Counted from the first letter of the stretch, positions 12,335-25,398 are shown. The stretch is DNA of 64,000 nt from Archegozetes longisetosus (GCA_018873245.2 JAEMBT020000008.1:10395172-10459171), one strand, 5' to 3'. The notes: generated by a model not told the origin, from the letters alone. A program made the numbers and translations.

Positions 12335-13969
12335 GGTATCTATTGCCCTTAGACATATTCTTATACATCCCTTTACTCCTGCTGCTACGCATCTTCAATA
12401 TGTTCAAGTATACTTCTTTGAATAAATTGTAGAAAGTATTTTAGAAATCTTGAATCCTGGAAGCCCTGATAGTCTGCAAAACTAGTAGTTAGTAATTAGT
12501 TGTCTCTCAGAAATAATTGTAAAACTAAATAATTAATAGTCCGATCCTTCATTCAATTAAAAATTTTTTAAGTGTTTATTAGTTAAAGCTTTACAAAGAC
12601 TCAATAGTTTAATAGAAACAGATATTTTATTGCACATAATCTTATATTCAATTTTATCTTGAAAAGATTTACATGAAGTGTAACTTTTTCATTTCTTAAA
12701 ATATTTAAATTGTCTTTTCCTTTAAGGTTAAAATTCATATCTAAGATTCGGAAAGTTTTTAGAGGTATCATTCTTATTATTCAATCATTTTATTATAAAA
12801 CGACTCATGTTTATCAATTATCTACAGTTAAAAGTTATTGAAAATAACACATTCTAAAATTAACGCAATCAATGGCTGAATGAAATGCTTGAGTTCTGCT
12901 ACCCATTGATTAATTCAGATACTAATTTCATTTCAAAACTATATCTTAATTAATGGAAATAGAACTCAAACATTTGATGAAATTAGGCAAAGGTTAATTT
13001 TAAACAATTTTTTAAAATTAAAAAAATATTTTATAAGCTTTTAGAAGTCATATGGAGTTGCATCAATCTTTCAGTTCTATATTATTTATAATTTTCTCAG
13101 ATATGATTTAAATAACATTAAAAAATCTTATGAATAATACTTTAAACCTTTAATTATAGTAAAATAAGTGTCAAAGGTTAGTTCAAGTGAATAAATTTTG
13201 CATCTTTATAAAAATCCATGAAGGATATCTTCAAGATTGGCAGAGAAACTATAAGAGCATATGATATAATCTCAGAGAGCATAATGGGATGATTGAATTT
13301 CTGATGTCTAGTGATTGAAAATTATTATTTCGAAAACTTCAGGATTTCCTGTCAATATTGAATATAAGAATGTGACTAGTCTTATTTTTTTGAAAAAAAT
13401 GGTCTCTAAATTGCGATTCGTTTGAAGGGTTAAAATTAACTTTTGAACCAATACACTTAAATTGAACTCATTGGTCTCCTATTAAAAGTTAAATATTCAA
13501 ACATTTTCAATTATAATTATTTAAAATGCATTTGTTGAAAGAATTTTCACTATCACCAAAATTCATGTTCTATGGGAGAAGATTCTAAAAATGACTGAGA
13601 GCACATGGAAAATTGGACCTTCATGTGACTTGGTGTTAGAAGAGAAGGAAGAATTTAGGCATAAGATAAGAAAGGAGGTGTTTTAGCTCAAGACTATGTG
13701 AAAATAATTTTTGGATGACCCTTAGAAGTTTACCTTCTTTACTTCTTTAAAAAGGGTAAAAATAGACAATGTATTTCTACGGAGAAACAATGATTTCTAT
13801 TGGAAGAGCGATAGCCAATTATATTTTAATCGTAATTTATATATATTGTTTTTATGAAATTTAATAATAGCCTTTAATTACAGTTTTGACTTTTAAAGTG
13901 TAAACGCGTGTATTTTTGTGATATTTATTTTGTGTTATTTTTAATTTGTGATATTATTGTGAAACCATT
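12335..13969. other. intergenic, no feature seen
   Basis: AT-rich sequence between the hAT element and the minisatellite. I looked specifically for the missing first exon of receptor copy C and did not find it. No open frame with recognisable similarity. Confidence 0.5.
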
Positions 13970-14119
13970 GTCTCACCATAGAAATACATTATCTCTCCTA
14001 TCCTTCCGTAGTAATACATTCTCTCTCCATTCCCTCCGTAGTAACACATTGCCTCTCCTGTCCCTCCGTCTTAATACATTGTATCTCCTGTCTCTCCATA
14101 GAAATACATTGTCTCTCCT
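13970..14119. repeat. 30-bp minisatellite, about 5 units
   Basis: Four exact-length 30-bp units run 13991-14020, 14021-14050, 14051-14080 and 14081-14110, with partial units on each side. Each ends in the word taatacatt or aaatacatt and contains ctcc-t-cctccgt. Because 30 is divisible by three, one frame stays open and gives a ten-residue S/L/N/T repeat. That frame is probably incidental, as it begins in unrelated sequence and lacks any domain. Confidence 0.8.
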
Positions 14120-14182
14120 TTGCAATGACCCCTATAGAAAGAAATTAATATTACAAAAAACTTAGAACTTGAGATTCTTCTC

Positions 14183-16796
14183 TTACTTTGCTTTATGAAT
14201 AAGCTCAAGCTCGAGACCCAATAAATGAATCAAATATTCAACAATGATAATTGTAATAGAAATCAAAATTCCAAAAATCAATAGATAAAAGACATCGTAA
14301 AGAAAGAAAAGCGATAAATCTTCGTATTTGTAAACATCATATTTAACGACTTCATCAATATCTCCTTTGAAACCATGAAATCGAAGTATATCTTGATTCC
14401 AATGAGAATAAATTCCAGATTCTCTGGTCCTCAAAATACTAAATTCAAGGGAAAAATTGATCAAAATATACAGTCGTGGAAAAATCTAAAGTACCAACTA
14501 AATTTGATCTAGTTCCTTATTCTTTAGTTCGATTTTAATTTCAGAAATATTGTTTATGAGTTATCATGGAAAGAGTAATTTCAAAAAATTTCAAAAACTC
14601 ATTCTGGCAAATTTTTTATAACAGAAATTTTATAACTTAAAAACCACAAGGTATATTTCAGAATTTTCAGTTTTATTTAGTAAAGCTTCGAAAATGAGTC
14701 GATATATGTTTCAGGAAATTTTTGAAAAATTACTCATTTGACCAAGATAGTTTGTTAAGCATTGATGTAGTTAATATAATTTTTACTTGATCGCCGTTTG
14801 ATTTCTTCTTTACTTTTTCCAGAAGTTTTTAATTTTATAAATTTTCCAAGCTTTAACTCTATTGTATTAACTACATTAATGTTTAACAAACTACCACTGT
14901 CAAATGAGCAATTTTTGATGAAATGGATTAACTCAGGATCCATAGTTGGGGAGAATCAGACTACGAAATCTCAAAATTTTAAAGGGGCCTCAAGCTAATG
15001 GTTTTGATTAAAAAAAATGAATAAAATTAATTTCTAATTTTTCTTCAGCAACATGAAAAACATTAACGAAGATGACGAAATTTACTCCTAAAACAAAAAA
15101 TATACTCATATAAGATTATTTATATTAAAAAATTATTGAGAATACATTAAAATGTTTTAATCTAGATAGCTGATAAATGTTATTGTAACTTAAAAATAAT
15201 TATTGGGCTGAAAATTTCGTCTAATTATAGAAAAGAGTGTCTTATTTTTCTAGACTTTCAGACAGGTTTTGGATTTCAAGTTCCACCAAAATTTTTCCTT
15301 TAAGTCACTGTGTTGACATTAATTAAGGAGTTGTTAGTATTTTATTGCAATAATGCGGGACGAGTGAGTGGTATAAAAGCAGTAGCTTATTTTGTTATTC
15401 AAAAAAATATTAAATTTTTGTTTAATGATGGAAACTTACATATCGTCTAAGCTTTGAAGAATTCTTTGATCAATTTCACTATTAACGGGCATAAAATATG
15501 GCAAATATCCACCGCCGTCTTTAGAAATGTGTAAACTTTTCCTAAAATCTTTATCTTCATCCTCAATCATTTTTGCCAAAATTTCTAGAGCAAAAAGTAG
15601 TGCCACTTTGTTTTGTACGAACGCATATTCACCAGTTTGTAATTTTTCAATCAAATCAATCTTAAAAGAGTCATCAGCTTTCCATTTTTCCATTGGAACA
15701 CTTATTAAACTAGAATTAAAACTCCGAGCCATATCTGAATCTTCATTCAAAGCAAATTGAACCATAGGATTATCATCATATACTATTATTTTTACATCTT
15801 TTCTCTGGTATAAGTCATCCCATGAATCAATTACGATATTAGGTTTAGCTTTGATCATATAATCTAATAGATATGTACAAAAACCTATCGATAAACCCAC
15901 AGTTGAGAAAAGCCAAACACCAATTATTAATTTTTCCCAAAATGTTTTAATGTCAAAAATTTCTGGATTAGATTTCGAGATTATTAAAATTGAGTTTTGC
16001 CATAAGTTTGTGAAAAATGAACACCGAGACTTCTTGAAAATCGATATTATAAGTGATAGAAATACAATTGTTATCAATATTGAAAACCAAATTTCAATTT
16101 GAAAAATAGAGAAATAACTGAATAGTGGTTTAGTTCCTGTTTGTATTTTACATGCTATGTTTCCCAGCTCAACGAATCCTAAATGGATTGTTGACATAGC
16201 ATCTAAATTGTGTTCATTTAGTTTTGTTCTATAGTGGAGGAATTGAGCTGAAGTCGTCAACATTAAAAATATTTCTGTTTGATCGATGAGTAAATTTTTT
16301 ATGAAATCTTCCAATGTCTCTGGTTCGGGCCTTAGTTTTAATCTAGTATTAAAAAATATATTATATAATTTGCTAAATATAATTTAAAACAAATTCGTTT
16401 CTTCTTTAATAAAAGATCTCTTTATAAGACTTATATTCTCTTTATAATCAAGCATTTAAAAGTTCAAACAAAGCGTTCAGATATGTTTTCTGGAATATTA
16501 TGAAATTATTTTTCAACTTCAGTCGGATAAAACCTTCTGAAACTAAAGAATTTTTCTCTTTAATTTTCCATATGCGAATCACACAATACTCACAATGACT
16601 TTTGTTTAATAGCCAACTCTTTCAATATCATAATCATTGGACCACAAACTTCGTAGTGAGAAATAGTCTTATTTTCATTATAAATAACAAAAGGAATTAG
16701 ATTGATCGGTTGAAAAGTTATTGTCTTGTTAATTGATGAATCATTTGAGAAGTTCCATTCATATCCATCAAAAATTATGCACTGCTTCGAAGACAT
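14183..16796 (-). CDS. ionotropic receptor-like ligand-gated channel, copy D (intact)
   Basis: Only intact member of the array. Exons 16796-16594, 16342-15440 and 14438-14183 use donors GTGAGT and GTAAGT and acceptors CTAG and TTTAG. They add to 1362 bases, exactly 453 codons plus stop. Layout: S1 start (TITFQPINLIPFVIYNENK) at about residues 26-44; M1 about 147-170 (IFQIEIWFSILITIVFLS); pore loop about 174-195 (FTNLWQNS); M3 about 202-230; S2 with IDSWDDLYQRKDVKIIVYDD and DGGGYLPYFMPVN; last membrane segment about 413-440. This is the iGluR/IR module order, a plasma-membrane ligand-gated cation channel. The usual SYTANLAAF-like M3 motif is replaced by GLSIGFCTYLLDY, so the family is very divergent. 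A stop lies one codon before the chosen ATG (TGA AAT ATG), and no signal peptide or large N-terminal domain is visible. An unseen upstream exon remains possible. Ligand unknown. Confidence 0.82.
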
Positions 16797-17389
16797 ATTT
16801 CAAAAACTGGCATGAACTTTTTCTTAATATTTACAAGCATGTGAATTACTAAAAACCAATTGAAAGCGTTTTAAAACCATATGAGTTTAGGTTTTGAAAG
16901 CTATTATCTATCCATAGATTAGTTAGTAATCGATTGAATGTTTGATATCAAGCAAGAAGGAAAATGTTTTAATGAAAAATTGTTGGTTATTTAAAGTAAG
17001 TTTATTGATCGATTTTCTAATCAAAAATAGCTCTCAATACACCTTTATAATATTGCACAATAAGGTTGTTGTAGAAGTCGTTTGCTTCAACGCTTCTTTG
17101 ATTGAAACATTTGTTTAAATTCCAAGCTATGAAAAGATGTTCAATACATATTTTGAACATGGTTGCCAGGTCTTCTTCATTTCAAAACGAAAGAAAATAG
17201 TCAAAGGGAGGACTTTGCATTATTTATAACGTGAATTGATAAATAGTGGAAGTTTGAAATTAGTCACAGGATTTCACACTCATATGATGAGACTATCTTT
17301 GTTGTAAGTCTTAGAAAACTATTTAAACTCAATTGTGGTGGTGGAATAAATAGTACTTCGATTTAAATTAATACTTTTATACCCACAAT

Positions 17390-17873
17390 TAGGGTGACCA
17401 CATGTCCTCTTTTTACCAATTTTGTCCTCTGTTCTCCCGGGGATCAGAGGAGGATAATACAATGTCCTCCTTTGCAAAAAGCATTAAAATTTCGTGAGAC
17501 TGTAATTATTTCTTATGTTTTGTACACAAAAGTCAAATTATGCCCTTTTCGTAGTCAAAGATAGTATAATTTCGCATATATATACATTATAAAGAGAACA
17601 ATTAGGAGGTTTACACATAAGTATAGTGCAATCATACGTTTGACTTGTCAAATACATGTGACGTAGTTATAAAAATTTTAATCAAAACAATCCCTCTTTT
17701 TAATTGTGAATCACAATGTCTCAGAAGAAGAGCAAAAGAATATAAGAAGTATTCATTTAGACACAAATTGTATTAAACTAAATAATATGAATAAAAAATA
17801 AAAATGTCTTCCTCTGTCCTCCTTTTCGATTGCTTAAATCCTCCCATATAGCAGTTACGACGTGGTCACTCTA
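17390..17873. mobile_element. hAT-type MITE, 484 bp, with 8-bp target duplication
   Basis: Termini tagggtgaccacatgtcctc and the reverse complement of gacgtggtcactcta form a short inverted repeat. The 8-bp repeat CCCACAAT flanks it at 17382-17389 and 17874-17881. The interior is rich in gtcctc words and has no transposase. A second copy lies at 37389-37858 in the same orientation. Target length and terminus suggest the hAT group. Confidence 0.85.
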
Positions 17874-17881
17874 CCCACAAT

Positions 17882-20800
17882 GTGCACTCAAATGTGTTCA
17901 CGAAAGAAATACGATAGATAAGTTAGTAAATCAACCATTTTATGACAATATTTGAATGATCTCCTTCAAACGGAAAAGTAGCCTCAAGCCTGAATGTAGC
18001 CAGAGAAACGGTAAAAATGCGATATTACTGATTCTCCCAGCCAATCGGAAAGGTTTGGCAACCGTCATTTAGAAAATTATCTTTCTTTAAAATAATACTA
18101 GGTTACAATTCGAAAGTATATCATGTCTACATCTCACTTTATACTTTTAATTATTCAGTTATTATTATAAGTATAGAGCCTAGAATTCTGATACTATTAG
18201 GTATCAATTGTTCTATACATTTTCTATACTTCTGTACAAGAAATGAATACTATTAATACTTAAAAATAAATTATAGGCTAAGGGAATATCTGAGAGAACT
18301 GTCACTCAGTTCTTTTAAAAAGTCGTAACTTATAATTATTTCGACAATTTTCTAGCAAAACAATCTTAAGAGAATAATTGAAATATTTTTGGCTATTCTG
18401 GTAATCAATAAATCAGTATTCCGTGTACTATTTGTTATTCAACTAATTAATAAGTAAATAATAATTTTTATGTAAAATGAAATAAAAAATTCATCTGAAA
18501 TTAAGAAGCTCTGTTAAATTTTCAATATCATTGAAGGTCGAGAATAATCCTTGAAGAATATCTAAATCAAACTTTGTAAAGAGTAGTACTCGATGGATAG
18601 AGCAAAAAATATATTAAAAGATATCTAACGCAAATCGAAGGAGGTGAAGCTAAAATCATTTAGAATCCTCTTATTGTACTCAATGTGCATTATATATACA
18701 ACTATATAATTTGCAGAAATAATGAATGAAATGAGGTACTATGTTGTCTATGAAACTCACATGGCCTAACTCCACCTAATATAATTCAATCCAACCCAAC
18801 CAAATCTAACCTATTGCCTAACAGCTAACATGCTAATTAACTGAGCTACTGATCTGGAAGACCAAAGGTAGCAATTATCAATTATGATTAATTGGTCGTA
18901 CTTTTTGAGAGCTTGTAGCTCGACTCCATTGATTTGCGACGGATACGTCTATTTTTACTCTACTCATCGGGTCCTATCTATATACTAAATTTGGTGTTGA
19001 TATTCCACAGGAGATATTCTAAAGAATAGCTGAAAATCGATGATTTTACGAGCTTTAGATTAAATTGTGCTTAACGCAAAACTTCTTTTTTTGACTGTTT
19101 TTCAAACTTTGAGATTTTTAACTTGATTATCCTATTTTTAATCATATCTAACAGAAAAGTTTGAAATTTTTAAAATTTATAGTTAATTTACTCTTTAAAA
19201 CTAATCTCATTCCCCAAAAGAATTGGTAATTTTATCAAGAATATCAGTCGATTTTTTTATTCAGCTTAACAGCAGAAGGAAATTGTAAGGAAAAACGAAC
19301 GTTATTTTCAAAACATTCAAATATTTTGACCACTCGCGGCTCTAGTGTTTTATCTTTGTATTAAATAAGTGTTTATGTGCCTTTTCATAGATGCCTTTAA
19401 GCATTTCGACGCTTTCACTTAAGTGTACACAAAATTCATGCTTTTTTATATACTTAAAATATTTTCCATATTATTTTATTTATTCATTTATAAATAATAA
19501 TTAGTAAAATTGACTTAACTTTAAAAATGAGTAAATTATAAATTAATTAAAGGTCAAAAGCTAAAAAATATTGAATACAGAGTCAAAGTATAAACTATTG
19601 ATTTGGCTTATGCCGAAATATTAATAAACTCTTGGTTAATATAATACTAATTAGGCAGATAAGTTCTGTTAACCCAAGCTTAAGCTTTGAGCTTAATTGG
19701 TATAAAATGAAAGCAAAGCATAGAATTGAATAGTTTTTTATTTATAAAAAATGTTTAGCACGAATGCTAAAACTGGAGCATTATAGAAGCGTAAAGGAAA
19801 CTTAAGTATTATGATTTGATAATCAAAAATCTTTTCATTGATTCTAATCATATTGATGATCGGTTAGTTTCACTACTACTCTCCGTCAAAATTTTTAATT
19901 TGCAACAATTTTTTAACAACTTTAAGTTAATCGTTTTTCAAATACATATAAACTCAAATAAGTTACACTTTAACTCATGTATACCAGATTATCAATGTAA
20001 TGTAATGTGATACATAACTTTTCAATAAATGGCTATTTATTCAAAAGCAAATTTTGATACAAAACGCATAAATACCATTTATCATTTATAGAATAACACT
20101 TTTTCAACGATAACTATCAAAAATATCAACAACTTATATCAACAAGTTATCGCTTTATATTGCGTAATTTATACTACTTTCGGATAAGAAAGAGGAACCG
20201 TTATTCTCGTTGACACCACATTGTTTATCTCTAGAGTCTAGATCAAAGCCTTGAACACTGAAGAAAACTAAAATTTATCTTTTAAGTACAAGTTCAGATG
20301 CACTCAACTAGTTTGGGATAGGTTTTGTAATCGAGAATTAATGCAAACATGTATTTTGAGTAGAAACTAATGTTGGGAAATTTCCAGAAATCATCTTTTG
20401 ACAAGAAATTTTCATTCCATTGAGATATAATTCATCTCAGATTCATGAAAAAGTAGAATTTGTAGAAAAAGTTTTAATAGTTGTTTTTAAGCCCTTATGA
20501 ATATAAGATCACTTAAATGTTTTTAAAGACAAAAAACTTCAGAAATTAAATTATATCACATATTATAGAAGTTTTGTTTAAATAGAGATTGCTGTTTGAT
20601 AACCAGCTGTAATTTTTAAAATAATCATGAAATGTTAGCAAATTTGAATATCAACTAACGAATAATTCTTAATAATATAAACTATTTGAGATCACTTAAT
20701 CTTGTTCTAGTAGGAGTTCCATATCATGTCATGGGAAGATCATATTATCCAATAGGAAGTTCACAAAGAGAAAACTTGTCAATTTTTGAAGAGAAATTAT

Positions 20801-21265
20801 CTCTCGAAAAAGTTTCTAGAAAGTTTGTTTTACAACACTAGTAGAAACATAAGACAAGAGTCGTAAATCAAAGATTATTTCGTATTTAAAATTTATATTA
20901 TAATGCTTTGGATTGTGTAAAACGATGTTCAGCACAAAATTACACGACTTTCATTTTAATCAGATTTTTAATCATTGAACGCAGTATTTTCAATATGAAT
21001 GTTATCAAATTGTACTCTAAGTCTGAAAGTCTAGTTTTTATCTGAACTTTGATTAATTTGCTTTGCGATATTTGCTATTCATTTAAGCATATGATTTCAA
21101 GAAATTCATAGTATTTCAAAATATAAAAGTTGTATTTTGTCAAATAATTAACTTTAAAGCCTAAACACATTAAGTTTGTATTACAAAGATCATATTTAGA
21201 TTTTATTGAAAATATTGATTGAGGAGAATTGATTTTGAACTGTGAGAAATCTGAAGACTTTCAAA
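17882..21265. other. intergenic, one dispersed repeat
   Basis: No gene recognised. The segment about 19325-19440 (ttttgaccactcgcggctctagt, then a shared ttttatctttgt word) recurs in the same orientation at about 57945-58060 with mismatches, so it belongs to a dispersed repeat of unknown type. A stretch near 18770-18830 has loosely repeated cctaac words. The small frame at 19816-20010 shows no similarity that I know. Confidence 0.5.
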
Positions 21266-23095
21266 ATGCCTGAAGAAATTATACTGAGATCTAAATCACC
21301 ATCCTATGAAATACCGATCATATCTGTTGGTCAATATCTGATAAATGAGTTAGAAAATCTTGAAAATAAGACATGTCTCGTAAGTTTTTAGTTAATTTTA
21401 AATGAAAAATGTTAATTTAATTTTCAAAAAATGTATTCTATAAAATTAGATTGAGGCCAAGACTGGTAAAATGTTATCCGTAAAAGAATTAATTAGCAAA
21501 GCAAATAGTTTTGCAGTTGCATTACTTAAAAGAGGGATCACAAAATCAGACATAGTTCTTTTTTTTAGTCAAAATAATTTAGAGTACGCTATATTGCAAT
21601 TCGCCATTCATTTTTTGGGCAACACGATCACACCTGTCAAACCAACTAATGGCATATTTGAACTGAGAAATCAGATCCGAGACAGTGGATCAACACTTAT
21701 ATTTACGTCAGTCTCGAACTCACACATTGTCCATAAGGTTTTGAAAGATGAAAATGAACACAATTTAAACAAACAAATAAAATTAGTGGTTGTGCTCGAT
21801 GGAACATATGATAGTTTTCTACCATTCAATCAATTATTAGATGAAGGAAATAATGAAAGGTTAGAAAAAATCCCACATTTCGATATCATACCTAAAGAAG
21901 ATATATCCGCGATTGTATATACTTCTGGTACAACTGGTTTACCAAAAGGGGCAATGATTACACACTTTGCTTTCGTAGCAAGTTTGGAATCATTTCATCT
22001 ATTCTTTGGTCTAAAATCAGAAGAAAACGTGACCGTTGCTGAAACTTACCCATTTGGACACGCGACCGGTACTCTGTTTTGCCCTGTTTGGATCAGTTCA
22101 GGACAAACTACAGTCATATATGACGAAATCAATGAGGAATTGATTTTGCAATCAGTAGAAAAGTATAAAATTAACTTTTTACCTTTATTTCCCGCTTTTG
22201 GACATCGATTGTTGGACGGAGACCTCAAAGATAAATATGACTTATCAAGTGTGAAGTTTATGGGATGTGCTGGCTCGAAATTTCCAATAAATTTGATCCA
22301 GAGGCTGACAGAAAAATATAACATTCACTTTTGCGAAGGTCTGCATTCAAATTTTAGCTGAATATCATTTTATAGAATTGATTTTATGATTCTAATAAAA
22401 AATTATTTAATTTTCAATTAAGGTTTTGGAATGACAGAGATTTTTAACCCGTTAGATATTTCTAATTCTATAGTAGGAAGTGTTGGTGTTGTTTCAGCTA
22501 ATACTGAATTGAAGATAGTTGACCTAAATACAGGCAAGAGTTTAGGCCCTAACATGGACGGAGAGATATATCTGAGGGGACCAAAAATGTTTTCAGGATA
22601 TCTGAATAATGAGAGTGCAACTAAAGCTGCAATAGATAGTGATGGATGGTTTCATACGGGAGATGTTGGACATTATGATGAAGAGGAAAGACTTTTTACT
22701 ACTGATAGACTTAAAGAGTTGATAAAGTTTAAGGCCTGGTCTATCTCTCCTGTAGAGATTGAAAGTCTATTATTGACTCACGAATCAGTCGAAACTGTGG
22801 TTGTTGTCGGTATCAAACACATAACTAATGGACAGCTTCCAAGAGCTTATGTGAAAAAATGTTCTGAAGTGACTGAAGAAGAATTGATAAAATTTGTTGA
22901 AGGTTCAAAATTGAAAGAAATTTGTATTTTTAGTAGGATAATAATTAATGTTTTTATATCACAGAGAATATGGCATTTCAGAATCGACTTCAAGGTGGTG
23001 TCAGATTTGTTGATGAAATTCCGCGAACTATCATTGGGAAACCTGATCGACAACATTTCAAGAATTTAGTTAACAATGAAATTATTAGTGTGTGA
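21266..23095 (+). CDS. acyl-CoA synthetase, 4-coumarate ligase/luciferase-like
   Basis: Four exons, 21266-21379, 21450-22338, 22423-22902 and 22965-23095, with GTAAGT/GTCTGC/GTTCAA donors and AG acceptors. They add to 1614 bases, 537 residues plus stop, the normal size of the family. It should activate a carboxylic acid as an acyl-adenylate and transfer it to CoA. Motifs: the AMP-binding loop YTSGTTGLPKG at about residues 195-205; EGFGMTE spanning the exon 2-3 junction; GWFHTGD about 411-417; LKELIK just after; and VRFVDEIPRTIIGK, whose last Lys (about 519) is the expected adenylation lysine. Introns are tiny (70, 84 and 62 bp). The C-terminus is EIISV, not the peroxisomal SKL type common in luciferase-like members, so it is probably not sent to peroxisomes by PTS1. 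Substrate unknown. The start was chosen as the first ATG giving the N-terminal helix before IEAKTGK. Confidence 0.92.
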
Positions 23096-23920
23096 ATTAA
23101 GAAATCTGTTGATAAGTTTATAAAATCATTAAATGTGAGAATATCCTCATGTTTAAAATAAAATCTAAACTTTTATTTGCATATTATAAAAGTTTTAAAT
23201 TGAAACTTGAATGTTGCTGAAAGTCTTTGTTCACATTAAAAGTTTGATGTCAGATAAAATATTTTCAAGAGAATTGATTTTCATTATATTTGTAATTTTA
23301 TGACCAGCGAAATCATAATAGTCATATAAGATTGTGACTAAATCGATAATTTTGTGCATTTTAGAACTTAATCATTTATTACTCATTCATTTTTTGTCTG
23401 ATAGAAAATTTCAAAAAATTATGTAAAAGCGTTTCACTTGTGATGAAGGTAAATTTTTATTAGAATTCTTTGATCATAATTAAATCTTGTTTTAAAAAAA
23501 TATAAAGCTTTTTATGTCAAGTTAGTCAGAGATTTGAATAGAGATTCGAACAAAAATCCTTGACATCACCTACATCTCATAACGCATAAACATATAGCTC
23601 ATATTATATATAACGCATGTTATATAGATTTGACAGCTATTTCAAACACGATTATAACTTTTACTTAAGTTATAGTGAAACCAGAAAAAGTATAATTTAA
23701 ATACATGCTTAAAATTAAATTTAATTTAAAGGCATGTCTTTAGTATTATGATTTCTATGATTATTATTATGTTATGTTTAAGTCAACAGGTATTTTACCA
23801 AATAGTCAAATGATCGAACTTTTTCTAAAAATTACAAAATAATGAATCCGTCATATGAATGCATAGAGACATTTTCGTTGAATGTGTTTGCATTTGACAT
23901 CTATTATATGTAAACAAAAT
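23096..23920. other. intergenic, no feature seen
   Basis: AT-rich sequence downstream of the acyl-CoA synthetase; no coding or repeat structure recognised. Confidence 0.5.
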
Positions 23921-24650
23921 AATGCAAAATTTTTATTTATCGAAGACAAATAATAACTTTATTATTTTCAGATAGAATTTGATACCAATCGAAAGATTAT
24001 TTATCCAATAATAGAATCTGCACCATGGTTCGAAGCTTTTCGGACTCTGGTCTTTACGCGAGCCATTAGTTCCCGAAGGTGCTCAACTTTGAATTGGAGA
24101 AGTTTCTTTTTGATTCTGTGGGCCAATTCTTTGTTGTGTCTTGATTCCCACTCATTCTTGTAAGCTTTCTGCTTTAATTAAAACCAAAGAAGTTCAATTA
24201 ATCAGAGTTGTGTGACATTCGGTGTAGTTTTAATCGCAAGAAATATAGCAGATCCCACGCATCTCACAGAATACCTTTGCTTTATAAACGTAATAATATT
24301 TCCATTCCATAAGATGCATAGAATCCACTATTTCTCGCGATGAAAATCCATCGAATATCCTACAAATCAGACTAATGAAAAATTTTTAAGTTTCAGTTAA
24401 GGGAGAAAGTTTACAATAATAGATGGGAAACAAAACGAAGAATTTGCCCACAGGGTCAAAGAGAAACTTCGCCAATTCAAAGTTGAGCACCTTCGGGAAC
24501 TAATGGCCCGCGTAAAGATCAATGTCCGAAAAGCTTCGGACTAAGCTTCGGAAAACCTATTATTAGATAAATAATCTTTCGACTGGTATCAAATTCTATC
24601 TGAAAATAATAAAGTTATTATTTGTTTTTGATAAATAAAAGTTTTGCATT
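23921..24650. repeat. foldback element with ~230-bp inverted arms
   Basis: From 23921 (aatgcaaaatttttattt) to about 24150 the sequence is closely matched by the reverse complement of about 24415-24650. About 250 bp of unrelated spacer separates the arms. Both arms share the word for tagaatttgataccaatcg and for cattagttcccgaaggtgc. Read outward, each arm keeps the same open peptide (QFKVEHLRELMARVK) with mostly conservative differences, hinting that the arms derive from a coding exon. Likely a transposon-derived foldback. Confidence 0.75.
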
Positions 24651-24806
24651 TTTACAAGTTTTACACACATTATTCCCACGTTTATATCTCAAATGTATTG
24701 TGTTAAAGTCATTTAAAAATGTGGATTTCTTTAAACTTATTAAACATTTTTCGGTTCCAAATTTTATTTAAGTCAAGCGCAAAAGATATCAAAAATTAAA
24801 ACTTTT

Positions 24807-24845
24807 GGCAGTTAATTTAGGCAGTTAATTTAGGCAGTTAATTTT
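24807..24845. repeat. three tandem copies of a 13-bp unit
   Basis: The unit ggcagttaattta occurs three times in a row (24807, 24820, 24833); the last copy changes its final base. Short tandem duplication with no further context. Confidence 0.85.
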
Positions 24846-25347
24846 GCCCGAACAAAAGTTTTCTTGAGTGAATAATTATTACTTTTTCGATATAAAAAGA
24901 CAAATATAAGTTGACAGACTCTTCAAGTGACACGTTTATTGTTAAAATATTTTAATAAACATAAGTCTATGAAAGTAGCAAATGTCATACTAAAATTGCC
25001 AAGCGAATAAACAAATAAGTATGTATATGAAGAGAGACTAATAGTCTAACCGCAATGATGAGCGTGCTCGGTGCTCTAGTACCAAGCACCAACTGAGCAC
25101 TGTGTCCAAACTTTCTGTCTATTGAAATGTTTATATAAAATTATTGTATTTTGAAGCTGTAATCCTAATCATATGTAATGCGAAATATGTTTAAAACGTC
25201 AAAAGTGATACCAATTATCATTCAAGTAAATGCTTAATAATAATTGGTTGATGTCATTTTGCAATAAAATAAGGGAGTTATTTTAAAAAGAATGATAATA
25301 ATTATTGAATACTGATTTTAAAATTAAATCTAACAAATAGTTTGTTT

Positions 25348-25398
25348 AGATTTGATATTAATATTAAAATTTAATATTAATGTCAAATCTAAACAAGT
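25348..25398. repeat. short near-perfect palindrome
   Basis: tgtttagatttgatattaat on the left is mirrored by attaatgtcaaatctaaaca on the right around an AT-only centre, so the stretch can fold into a hairpin with arms of about 23 bases. Possibly the remnant of a miniature element. Confidence 0.7.

Noticed and set aside
13970..14119. CRISPR-like array
   Set aside because: The 30-bp units are contiguous without spacers and lie in eukaryotic DNA; it is a minisatellite.
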